Part shown: piece by piece, positions 13,201 to 25,200 of the stretch
Layout: every line of letters starts with the position of its first letter
How positions within the stretch are numbered: position 1 is the stretch's first letter
Source of the DNA: Nemopilema nomurai
Taxonomy: Eukaryota > Cnidaria > Scyphozoa > Rhizostomeae > Rhizostomatidae
Assembly: GCA_003864495.1 (NCBI GenBank)
Contig: ML133376.1
Coordinates: 62,001-126,000, forward strand
DNA length: 64,000 bases
Direction: 5' to 3'
Made by a program: the position numbers and the translations under genes
Notes under the pieces: generated by a model
The model's input: only the letters and a program-made list of their open reading frames with translations
Databases searched by the model: none
What the model was told of the DNA's origin: nothing

Positions 13201-16200
13201 AGGCTGAGGAGAGTTGTAAGAAGGCCGGTGCACGTGACAAGCCGTAGAACGGTGATTCGAAAGTTCGAAGCAGCAACTGATGAGCATGAAGCTGAAGTGG
13301 AGGAAGTAGAAGAGGATCGCGGAGAAGCTGTTTACCCAAGGCGGTGGTGTGTAAGAAGAAGTGTTTGCAGCCAGAAGTCGGCGTTGAAGAAACAGTCATC
13401 AGCGAGCCAGAAGTCTACGTGCCTGAGGAGACGGTGCCGGAAGACGTTGCAGAAATGGAAGAGGAAGCCGTGGGAGTAGAGCGTAGAGTGGTTAGACAGG
13501 AAGTGATGGAAAAGACGTCAAGAAGGGTTTACAGGTCTGTACAGGTTTCTGCTGTTGCGCAGCCAGAAAGGGAGCCTGAGAAGGAGGAGTTTGAGGAAGA
13601 GGTTATCGAGGAGCCAACAACTGATGTGGTATTTGAAGAAAGCTACCCTGTTGAACCTGGCATGTTTGAGGAACCGGAGCCAGAGACAGTGCCTGAGAAG
13701 GAAGAAGACGTGGTGATAACTCGCCGCCAAGTCTACAGAGTGAGAGAGCCAGAGAAGGAAGCAGTTGCCGAAGAGATAATCGCAGCACCATCGACTGATG
13801 TGGTCTTCGAAGAGACCTACCCTGAGGAGCCTGATTTCTTCGAGGAACCAGAGCCAGTACCCGAAAGTGACGAAGAGGAAGAAGAAAAGAAGAGGTGCAA
13901 ATTCGCCGACAGGTTTACAGGACGAAGGAGGCTAAAGAGCCGGAAGAAGAGAAGGAATTAGAAACAACGGCCAAGCTCTCAGTGCGCAGAACGGTGACAT
14001 TCAAGAAGAGGATTGTAAAGAAGATAATCTACTTGGCGGATGGAAGCCCTTCGGAAGTGGAAGTGGAAGAGCCGTTTGAGGAAACAGACACTGGACCAGG
14101 CGAAGAGCCAGATGAAACGGTAGCTGCTGCAGAGCCGGCAAGAGGAGTAAGTGAACGCACAGTGGTGAGGAAGGAGAAGGAAACAGTTTCAAGAAGAAGG
14201 GTTTACCGAAGACTGACAGAGGAAGAAAAGCACGACGAAGAGGTTGTAGAGCAAGAGCCAGAGCAGTTGGTACCGCCGACAATGGTAGAACGCTTGTTTG
14301 TGCGCCGCATACTTCGGAAGCAGGATGGAACAGAGACGTTGCTTGACAAGTCTGAGAGCGTGGTGCCGGTTGAGAGTCTGTCTCCTACAGCCGAAGAGGT
14401 GGAGGTTGTAAAGGAAGTGGACGAAGACACTGCAGAGGGTTTTGTTGTGAGAAAAGTGATAAGGAGGCCTCTGTTTTTAACGAGCAAGAGGACTGTGCTC
14501 AGAAAGGTCGAAGTCACTGATGACGGAGAAGAACGGGAAGTTGGAGCCAGTGTTGTGGAAGACGAAAAGTAGAAAGCTGAGCCAATGGTGACTCACAGAA
14601 CCGTGCGGAGAGCAGTGAGCAGCAAAGCAAGTGACATCGATTCGAGGATACCGCTGGAAATCATGCGAACGGACAGGCCAGAAGCAGAGCTGAGTGACGA
14701 GGAGATTGCAGGCGAAGTGAGACGTACAGTGAGAAGGAGATCAATAACCAGCACCCAGAGAAGAGTTGTTCGCCGAATCGTGGAAAGCTCTGAAGGTAAG
14801 GAGGAGGCAGTTGAAGATGAAATTCTGCTGCCTGTGGAGGCTGTCGGTTACAGAGTGGTGAGGCGAAGGATTGTGCGAGCAGACAAGACTGAGGAGGTCG
14901 TGACACAGGCTGATTATGTTTTGCCTGGCACAGAAGATGCGATAGAACGCGTCGAGCAGGTAAGAGATGAAGAACGTGGCATAGAGAGGAGAGTGATTCG
15001 CAGGCCAGTGCCAGTTGTGACAGTGAGAAAGGTCTACAGAACAATAGTACTGACAGAAGCAGGAGATGAACTGGACAGAGACGAAGAGGTAGAAGAGCAA
15101 GAGTTCCTGCCGTGCCACTGCCCACAAGCGAGGTGGTTGAGGAGGAGAAGCCTGTAGAGGAGCTGAGGATTGTCAAACGAAGAGAGCAAGACGTCGTAAC
15201 ACGCAGACAAGTGATCAGACACGTTGCATCAAAGAGGGAGCCTGAACCGATTGCGCCGGAAATAGTTGAAGAGGAGGAAGAGATTGCCGAGCCTGAGGTG
15301 ATGGCTGAAGTGGAAGCACTACCCGAGCCTGAAGAAGAGGAGACGGAAGACGAGTATAGGCTGAGGAGAGTTGTAAGAAGGCCGGTGCACGTGACAAGCC
15401 GTAGAACGGTGATTCGAAAGTTCGAAGCAGCAACTGATGAGCATGAAGCTGAAGTGGAGGAAGTAGAAGAGGATCGCGGAGAAGCTGTTTACCCAAGGCG
15501 GGTGGTTGTAAGAAGAAGTGTTTGCAGCCAGAAGTCGGCGTTGAAGAAACAGTCATCAGCGAGCCAGAAGTCTACGTGCCTGAGGAGACGGTGCCGGAAG
15601 ACGTTGCAGAAATGGAAGAGGAAGCCGTGGGAGTAGAGCGTAGAGTGGTTAGACAGGAAGTGATGGAAAAGACGTCAAGAAGGGTTTACAGGTCTGTACA
15701 GGTTTCTGCTGTTGCGCAGCCAGAAAGGGAGCCTGAGAAGGAGGAGTTTGAGGAAGAGGTTATCGAGGAGCCAACAACTGATGTGGTATTTGAAGAAAGC
15801 TACCCTGTTGAACCTGGCATGTTTGAGGAACCGGAGCCAGAGACAGTGCCTGAGAAGGAAGAAGACGTGGTGATAACTCGCCGCCAAGTCTACAGAGTGA
15901 GAGAGCCAGAGAAGGAAGCAGTTGCCGAAGAGATAATCGCAGCACCATCGACTGATGTGGTCTTCGAAGAGACCTACCCTGAGGAGCCTGATTTCTTCGA
16001 GGAACCAGAGCCAGTACCCGAAAGTGACGAAGAGGAAGAAGAAAAAGAAGAGGTGCAAATTCGCCGACAGGTTTACAGGACGAAGGAGGCTAAAGAGCCG
16101 GAAGAAGAGAAGGAATTAGAAACAACGGCCAAGCTCTCAGTGCGCAGAACGGTGACATTCAAGAAGAGGATTGTAAAGAAGATAATCTACTTGGCGGATG

Positions 16201-19200
16201 GAAGCCCTTCGGAAGTGGAAGTGGAAGAGCCGTTTGAGGAAACAGACACTGGACCAGGCGAAGAGCCAGATGAAACGGTAGCTGCTGCAGAGCCGGCAAG
16301 AGGAGTAAGTGAACGCACAGTGGTGAGGAAGGAGAAGGAAACAGTTTCAAGAAGAAGGGTTTACCGAAGACTGACAGAGGAAGAAAAGCACGACGAAGAG
16401 GTTGTAGAGCAAGAGCCAGAGCAGTTGGTACCGCCGACAATGGTAGAACGCTTGTTTGTGCGCCGCATACTTCGGAAGCAGGATGGAACAGAGACGTTGC
16501 TTGACAAGTCTGAGAGCGTGGTGCCGGTTGAGAGTCTGTCTCCTACAGCCGAAGAGGTGGAGGTTGTAAAGGAAGTGGACGAAGACACTGCAGAGGGTTT
16601 TGTTGTGAGAAAAGTGATAAGGAGGCCTCTGTTTTTAACGAGCAAGAGGACTGTGCTCAGAAAGGTCGAAGTCACTGATGACGGAGAAGAACGGGAAGTT
16701 GGAGCCAGTGTTGTGGAAGATGAAAGGCCAGTAGAAAGCTCTGAGCCAATGGTGACTCACAGAACCGTGCGGAGAGCAGTGAGCAGCAAAGCAAGTGACA
16801 TCGATTCGAGGATACCGCTGGAAATCATGCGAACGGACAGGCCAGAAGCAGAGCTGAGTGACGAGGAGATTGCAGGCGAAGTGAGACGTACAGTGAGAAG
16901 GAGATCAATAACCAGCACCCAGAGAAGAGTTGTTCGCCGAATCGTGGAAAGCTCTGAAGGTAAGGAGGAGGCAGTTGAAGATGAAATTCTGCTGCCTGTG
17001 GAGGCTGTCGGTTACAGAGTGGTGAGGCGAAGGATTGTGCGAGCAGACAAGACTGAGGAGGTCGTGACACAGGCTGATTATGTTTTGCCTGGCACAGAAG
17101 ATGCGATAGAACGCGTCGAGCAGGTAAGAGATGAAGAACGTGGCATAGAGAGGAGAGTGATTCGCAGGCCAGTGCCAGTTGTGACAGTGAGAAAGGTCTA
17201 CAGAACAATAGTACTGACAGAAGCAGGAGATGAACTGGACAGAGACGAAGAGGTAGAAGAGCAAGATGTTCCTGCCGTGCCACTGCCCACAAGCGAGGTG
17301 GTTGAGGAGGAGAAGCCTGTAGAGGAGCTGAGGATTGTCAAACGAAGAGAGCAAGACGTCGTAACACGCAGACAAGTGATCAGACACGTTGCATCAAAGA
17401 GGGAGCCTGAACCGATTGCGCCGGAAATAGTTGAAGAGGAGGAAGAGATTGCCGAGCCTGAGGTGATGGCTGAAGTGGAAGCACTACCCGAGCCTGAAGA
17501 AGAGGAGACGGAAGACGAGTATAGGCTGAGGAGAGTTGTAAGAAGGCCGGTGCACGTGACAAGCCGTAGAACGGTGATTCGAAAGTTCGAAGCAGCAACT
17601 GATGAGCATGAAGCTGAAGTGGAGGAAGTAGAAGAGGATCGCGGAGAAGCTGTTTACCCAAGGCGGGTGGTTGTAAGAAGAAGTGTTTTGCAGCCAGAAG
17701 TCGGCGTTGAAGAAACAGTCATCAGCGAGCCAGAAGTCTACGTGCCTGAGGAGACGGTGCCGGAAGACGTTGCAGAAATGGAAGAGGAAGCCGTGGGAGT
17801 AGAGCGTAGAGTGGTTAGACAGGAAGTGATGGAAAAGACGTCAAGAAGGGTTTACAGGTCTGTACAGGTTTCTGCTGTTGCGCAGCCAGAAAGGGAGCCT
17901 GAGAAGGAGGAGTTTGAGGAAGAGGTTATCGAGGAGCCAACAACTGATGTGGTATTTGAAGAAAGCTACCCTGTTGAACCTGGCATGTTTGAGGAACCGG
18001 AGCCAGAGACAGTGCCTGAGAAGGAAGAAGACGTGGTGATAACTCGCCGCCAAGTCTACAGAGTGAGAGAGCCAGAGAAGGAAGCAGTTGCCGAAGAGAT
18101 AATCGCAGCACACATCGACTGATGTGGTCTTCGAAGAGACCTACCCTGAGGAGCCTGATTTCTTCGAGGAACCAGAGCCAGTACCCGAAAGTGACGAAGA
18201 GGAAGAAGAAAAAGAAGAGGTGCAAATTCGCCGACAGGTTTACAGGACGAAGGAGGCTAAAGAGCCGGAAGAAGAGAAGGAATTAGAAACAACGGCCAAG
18301 CTCTCAGTGCGCAGAACGGTGACATTCAAGAAGAGGATTGTAAAGAAGATAATCTACTTGGCGGATGGAAGCCCTTCGGAAGTGGAAGTGGAAGAGCCGT
18401 TTGAGGAAACAGACACTGGACCAGGCGAAGAGCCAGATGAAACGGTAGCTGCTGCAGAGCCGGCAAGAGGAGTAAGTGAACGCACAGTGGTGAGGAAGGA
18501 GAAGGAAACAGTTTCAAGAAGAAGGGTTTACCGAAGACTGACAGAGGAAGAAAAGCACGACGAAGAGGTTGTAGAGCAAGAGCCAGAGCAGTTGGTACCG
18601 CCGACAATGGTAGAACGCTTGTTTGTGCGCCGCATACTTCGGAAGCAGGATGGAACAGAGACGTTGCTTGACAAGTCTGAGAGCGTGGTGCCGGTTGAGA
18701 GTCTGTCTCCTACAGCCGAAGAGGTGGAGGTTGTAAAGGAAGTGGACGAAGACACTGCAGAGGGTTTTGTTGTGAGAAAAGTGATAAGGAGGCCTCTGTT
18801 TTTAACGAGCAAGAGGACTGTGCTCAGAAAGGTCGAAGTCACTGATGACGGAGAAGAACGGGAAGTTGGAGCCAGTGTTGTGGAAGATGAAAGGCCGTAG
18901 AAAGCTCTGGAAGCCAATGGTGACTCACAGAACCGTGCGGAGAGCAGTGAGCAGCAAAGCAAGTGACATCGATTCGAGGATACCGCTGGAAATCATGCGA
19001 ACGGACAGGCCAGAAGCAGAGCTGAGTGACGAGGAGATTGCAGGCGAAGTGAGACGTACAGTGAGAAGGAGATCAATAACCAGCACCCAGAGAAGAGTTG
19101 TTCGCCGAATCGTGGAAAGCTCTGAAGGTAAGGAGGAGGCAGTTGAAGATGAAATTCTGCTGCCTGTGGAGGCTGTCGGTTACAGAGTGGTGAGGCGAAG

Positions 19201-22200
19201 GATTGTGCGAGCAGACAAGACTGAGGAGGTCGTGACACAGGCTGATTATGTTTTGCCTGGCACAGAAGATGCGATAGAACGCGTCGAGCAGGTAAGGGAT
19301 GAAGAACGTGGCATAGAGAGGAGAGTGATTCGCAGGCCCGTGCCAGTTGTGACAGTAAGAAAGGTCTACAGAACAATAGTACTGACAGAAGCAGGAGATG
19401 AACTGGACAGAGACGAAGAGGTAGAAGAGCAAGATGTTCCTGCCGTGCCACTGCCCACAAGCGAGGTGGTTGAGGAGGAGAAGCCTGTAGAGGAGCTGAG
19501 GATTGTCAAACGAAGAGAGCAAGACGTCGTAACACGCAGACAAGTGATCAGACACGTTGCATCAAAGAGGGAGCCTGAACCGATTGCGCCGGAAATAGTT
19601 GAAGAGGAGGAAGAGATTGCCGAGCCTGAGGTGATGGCTGAAGTGGAAGCACTACCCGAGCCTGAAGAAGAGGAGACGGAAGACGAGTATAGGCTGAGGA
19701 GAGTTGTAAGAAGGCCGGTGCACGTGACAAGCCGTAGAACGGTGATTCGAAAGTTCGAAGCAGCAACTGATGAGCATGAAGCTGAAGTGGAGGAAGTAGA
19801 AGAGGATCGCGGAGAAGCTGTTTACCCAAGGCGGGTGGTTGTAAGAAGAAGTGATTTGCAGCCAGAAGTCGGCGTTGAAGAAACAGTCATCAGCGAGCCA
19901 GAAGTCTACGTGCCTGAGGAGACGGTGCCGGAAGACGTTGCAGAAATGGAAGAGGAAGCCATGGGAGTAGAGCGTAGAGTGGTTAGACAGGAAGTGATGG
20001 AAAAGACGTCAAGAAGGGTTTACAGGTCTGTACAGGTTTCTGCTGTTGCGCAGCCAGAAAGGGAGCCTGAGAAGGAGGAGTTTGAGGAAGAGGTTATCGA
20101 GGAGCCAACAACTGATGTGGTATTTGAAGAAAGCTACCCTGTTGAACCTGGCATGTTTGAGGAACCGGAGCCAGAGACAGTGCCTGAGAAGGAAGAAGAC
20201 GTGGTGATAACTCGCCGACAGGTTTACAGAGTGAGAGAGCCAGAGAAGGAAGCAGTTGCCGAAGAGATAATCGCAGCACCATCGACTGATGTGGTCTTCG
20301 AAGAGACCTACCCTGAGGAGCCTGATTTCTTCGAGGAACCAGAGCCAGTACCCGAAAATGACGAAGAGGTAGAAGAAAAGGAAAAGGTGCAAATTCGCCG
20401 ACAGGTTTACAGAGTGAGAGAGCCAGAGATGGAATTAGTTGCCGAAGAGATAATTGCAGCACCATCGACTGATGTGGTCTTCGAAGAGAACTACCCTGTG
20501 GAGCCTGATTTGTTCAAGGAACCGGAGCGAGTACTCGAAAGTGATGAAGAAGAAGAAGAAGAAAAGGAAGAGGTGCAAATTCGCCGACAAGTGTACCGTC
20601 TTGTTTCGGACGAGCCTTTAGAGACGAGACCTATTTTCTCGTTAACTGCCGTACGAACTGATGGTACAGAAGACTTGAGTGATTCAGAGTCAGAGGGACA
20701 ACCCCTCGTTTCGTCTCGTACGGTCATACGTAGAGCTGTAGAGCCAGATATTTCCGATATTGAAGAAAGAAGTGTAATTGACAAAACTATCACCCTGATA
20801 AGACCTGTTCAATCAGAAGTTGGATTAGAGAGTGAAAATGCTGAAGAGGTAACTAAGAGACGGATATATCGCGATGCAGTCGCGCAGAAGGTTCCTGACT
20901 TACCCCTAACGGGAGTGGTTTTAGAGCCTACTCCCACTGTTAATGTGGAACCATCTTTATTAACCCCCAGTGTCTGTTTTGAAGAGGAGCCGCAACGTCC
21001 TGAAATATTTCGTGAGGTTCATAGAAAGTCGATTCCTGAAGTGACCCATCGCTCTGTGGTGCGTAACGTCGAGAGGGAAAGAGAGCCAGAGGTGGTTGCT
21101 GTCGAGAAGGACTTCGCTGAGATTTCACCAGAAGATTTTCGGATTGCGGAGGAGAGGCAAGAAAGGATCGCGAAAAGAATGATGAAGACATTTGTGTACC
21201 GAAAGGTAGTCGTTTCATATAAGACTGTCATGGTCCGAAAGTTGGTAAACGAATTCGGGGAAATAGTAGAGAGCTTTGATGAAGGACGTGACGATCTGCA
21301 AATGGATGGTTACAAAAGATTTGATGGTGATGATGGGCCAAGCCCAGGTACGAGTGCCTAGCAATTAAGTTGTTTTTGTTAAGATTTTACTGAGATTACC
21401 TTTTGTCTTTGTAAGATGTTTTTTTATCGGATCCTAACATCGGATTTCAACATCGGATTTTATTAACATGTGGGGTCCCATAACGTAGAATAGTTCTTAG
21501 CAATACTTTGATAGTCAGTCTGCTTCGAAAATAGTTCGCCAATTTGGGGCTCTCTTGTTGGCCTCAGTTTTGTTGGCCCTTTTGTTAATAGATGTAAAAT
21601 TTGCGGTTTATCTAAACAATAGTGGGTGTTGCTACCACTAACCAATATATGGGAATTGGTTGTAAAATTGATTATGACGGTTGTATCCTGTTTGATTCAC
21701 ACTTACTGTTGACTCAAGTTCGGGAATTGTCTGCTTGGTTTCAGGTGCCACGAATTTGCACAAAAGTCAACACAAGACAACCAAGTCTCTAGGAACTGAC
21801 ACACAGAGTGATTCGTCGGGGCACGAGACAAGAACATTTGCAAGCATAGGGACACAGTGCGATCTTGAAAGCCCTGGAGCGGAAGTAGCAGATTCTGTTA
21901 TTGGAACTTTTGTGGAAGAAGTTTCAAGGCTGAGTGCGTTATCTTCCATTCAGCCGGCACCAGCCGAGAAAGTGAAAGCTCAGGTTGAGGGTGTGATTTC
22001 TGGGAGAAACGTTTTATCCAAAACTCAGTTTAGCAAGCAGCAAGTCACAATGATTTTGACTGAAGAACCGGAGTCGAAGAAAGAGCAACAATTGCCAATC
22101 TTTGAGGATGTTCGAACATCGCCAACAGGTCCTGAAGATAAAATTTCTTTGATAATGGAGGTTAAAACCACTGATGAAGTCAGAGGGGTAAGTGATGTGG

Positions 22201-25200
22201 TAAAAGATGTTGACAAGCAATCCAGCCAGCCATCTGAAATGGTGATAAGTGACGAACCAATCGCCCAGGTTAGTGTCAATGAATCAGTAGAATGTATCCC
22301 AGACGAGAATCAAGCTGAACTTGACGAACCAGTCCAAGATCTTCCAATAGTCAGACAAAGCGAGAAGAGCCGGCGAAGGCTTGTTAAGCAAAATACTTTC
22401 CCTTTCTCGGTTGAGCAACTTAAGGTCAGTGAGACCACAGAATTCCCTGGCGTTACCAAGGAAGCTCCCGTGACGTCACCCAAAAAGCGACGTGCATCCT
22501 ATGAAGAAAAGCGAAATATTTCAATTGAGAAGTTGCGATCTTCGATAACTGACGTTGAACTGACGCTTGGGAGGCGAAAATCCAAGTTACGCGAGGTGCT
22601 GCTTTCGCGAAAGGATATCAATTACGATGGGTATCTTATCTGGATCATGTTTGCGGAAGGAGAGATCAACAATGTTAGACGTGTCACGGCAACTTATTCG
22701 ATTCTCATGGAACAAAGGGCATATATAGTGGTATGTAGCTAACCATCATTTGTAGCTATCAATTGTTTGTCTTTCTTTAAAAAAGATGCTCTGGGGTTTT
22801 AAAAGAGCTTCTGCGAGACACAGTGTTCTGTCATTAATGATTTCTGAATTGAGAGACATCTTTTCGAATACCACTCAAAATTGGGAACAAGCATTGCTCC
22901 TTGATTCGAGCTGTTGCTGGTTAATTCGGGCAGCGATAACGTAAGAACGTTTAGAAAGATTGTCAAACAAACCAACACCGGATGAAGAGCTAGAGATGAA
23001 GACATTGTCATATGGCTCAAGGCTGCCTATAAACGTGAAGAGAGGTATGTTTTCAACAAAGATGGCTCTCACGAAGGTTTGAGGGGCTTAATTCGGTACA
23101 GAATTGGGTACGATATGCTACCTACTTTGCCTATAGTACTTTTTGCTTAGCTTAAAATTATTTCCGTTTCCACAGGGATTGATTGAAGACATCGAAGAGA
23201 AGAAATGGGTAGCAAAAGAAATAGAGCTTTTACTCACCGAGGTAAATGACATGCAGGGCACAGAAGCAGAAAAGAGGCTGTTCGTATCTGAAGTCACAAG
23301 ACTTACGACGCAGTTTCAGCGAATTGAGAAGACGTCAAGAGACTGTTTGGCCTTTATCAAAGAGATCGAGCCGATAGCGAAAGGCTTGCATGACAGTGTG
23401 ACGTCAGTCGAGTCTGTAAGCGCAGAGATCAGTGAACTGTTAGCTGAGAAGCCAGTTATGGACATCGATATAACTGTCCTGGAATATGAGTTGAGGAAGA
23501 TAGAGGTACATACCGTATGCTGCTTGCGTATTGCTCGCAAATTGCGTTGCTAATCATCCCCATTTTGCGCCACTACTTCATTCGTACTGCAGTTATATGT
23601 TGCGTGTGTGTTACGTCTATGCTGCACGTGTGTTGAATCACGCTCGTTTGCCAAAGTACTGCAATCAAATTTTGTTCCAGTCCGATTTATTCATTTTTTT
23701 AAAAAACCAATGGCAGGTTTTCATGGTCCGTAAAAATGAAACATATGGGGATACATGTACATGGATGCTCCGCTGATGTTAAATGTTTGCGTCTCCTAAC
23801 TCGATTTCTAGATGAACATTAACATTTCACGGCCTTTTATTCTCTGGTAAAAAAATAAGAAAGTTAAGCTTTGAATGAGCTGCTGCTATAATTTCAGGGC
23901 GTAGAGAAAGCCATATCTTCAGCTGCTGGTGATATAAGGGGGATCGAGGCCGCCACTCAGAAGCTTTCTTTCTATCGCGATGACGTGCTTGACAAGAAAC
24001 AGGCGATTGTCCATGCCAAAATGGTGATGACGACTTTCGAAGAGCGCGAGAGATTGTTGACTGCCCACCACCGGACTGTCAGAAAGCAGCATGGGCGTGC
24101 GTATCAGCTTTGCGAAGACATCGGAAGGTTCGAAGACTGGTACCCTAAAGTTGAGCATGAGCTGGAAGGAGATATCACACAGAGCTCGGATCCTGGTTCT
24201 TTGAAGAGCGCATTACACGGATTCGAGGTAAGCTTTCTGTGCCAATAAAAAGGAATATTATATTTCGTTATGTCGTATTTCACATTTGTATATAGTACCA
24301 GCGTTTGGATGTTAATGCAAGCATAGGTGAAACTTTTGACATGGCAAGGGTCTTGATAAAAAAGATATGAAGAAGATAATGCTCTGTTATGGTCTGCTAT
24401 GCTGGGCCTTCACTCTGAGGTCACAACTATGTCACTTCCACAGCGTATTGCTAGTTATATGTACATGGTTTTGGCTCAACTGTTGGACATAAAAGCACTT
24501 CAAGTATTAAGAAATATTATTTTGAACCGTTCACCTAATTCCTTGGACTTAGATTGGAGTTTCGTTTATACTTTGTTATAGACATTGATGATTTTTTCTT
24601 TGGCTCTTGTATCTAGGTTCTTGAGAAGGAAGTCGATGAACATAGAAGTCTGGTCCTGTCTATCGAAGAAAACGGCCGATGGCTGTGTCAGAACCTATCA
24701 ACTGTTGATGCAAGGTAGCCAATTCTTTCCTACAAATAATACAGACTCGTTATGCTAGATATATATTGATGGGAAAGTATTTCGGTGTTTTTGATTTCAA
24801 ATGCTAGAAACTAACATTACTCTTCCTAAGCCACCTTCCTACATAAATGCCACTTTTGAAATTTTGGGACAGTCTGAAGCTCATTTTGATCTTCTTTTTT
24901 TTTAAATTTCAGTGGGAGACGTTATTCCACTGCTAAATTAATAATGGACAAATTGACGTTGACTACTTCACTTATGGACACGTTTACGAAAGAAATTCGA
25001 AGAAGAAAGGGACGTGTTATTGTGCTGCTTTCGGAAAATCAAGATTTTGTCACTTCGCTTGGTATGTTTGAGAAGTGGCTGAAGAAGGCCGAGAAAACTC
25101 AGAATGCACAAAAGCCCGTTTCTACTGTTTTGGAAGAGATCAAGACCCAGATGCTAAAAAGCGAGGTTTGTAATATCTGCTCCGTAAGCCTTAAAAACAG

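Noticed and set aside
4540..18912. Treating the array as a set of separate genes or pseudogenes split by stops
   Set aside because: No starts, promoters or splice sites separate the pieces. Removing the indels restores one frame of exactly 6,580 codons matching both flanking splice phases.
2527..20411. Reading the direct repeats as a CRISPR or satellite array
   Set aside because: Units are 2,166 bp, coding, without spacers, and inside a eukaryotic exon.
3167..20465. Long open frames on the minus strand throughout the array
   Set aside because: They recur at the same offset in each copy, have Leu/Ser-rich shadow compositions, lack splice structure, and follow from the codon bias of the plus-strand Arg/Glu/Val coding.
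22741..23050. Extra exon in the exon 3-4 intron ending at GAGAG|GTATGT
   Set aside because: The phase-0 frame contains several stops, and exon 3 already joins exon 4 in phase.
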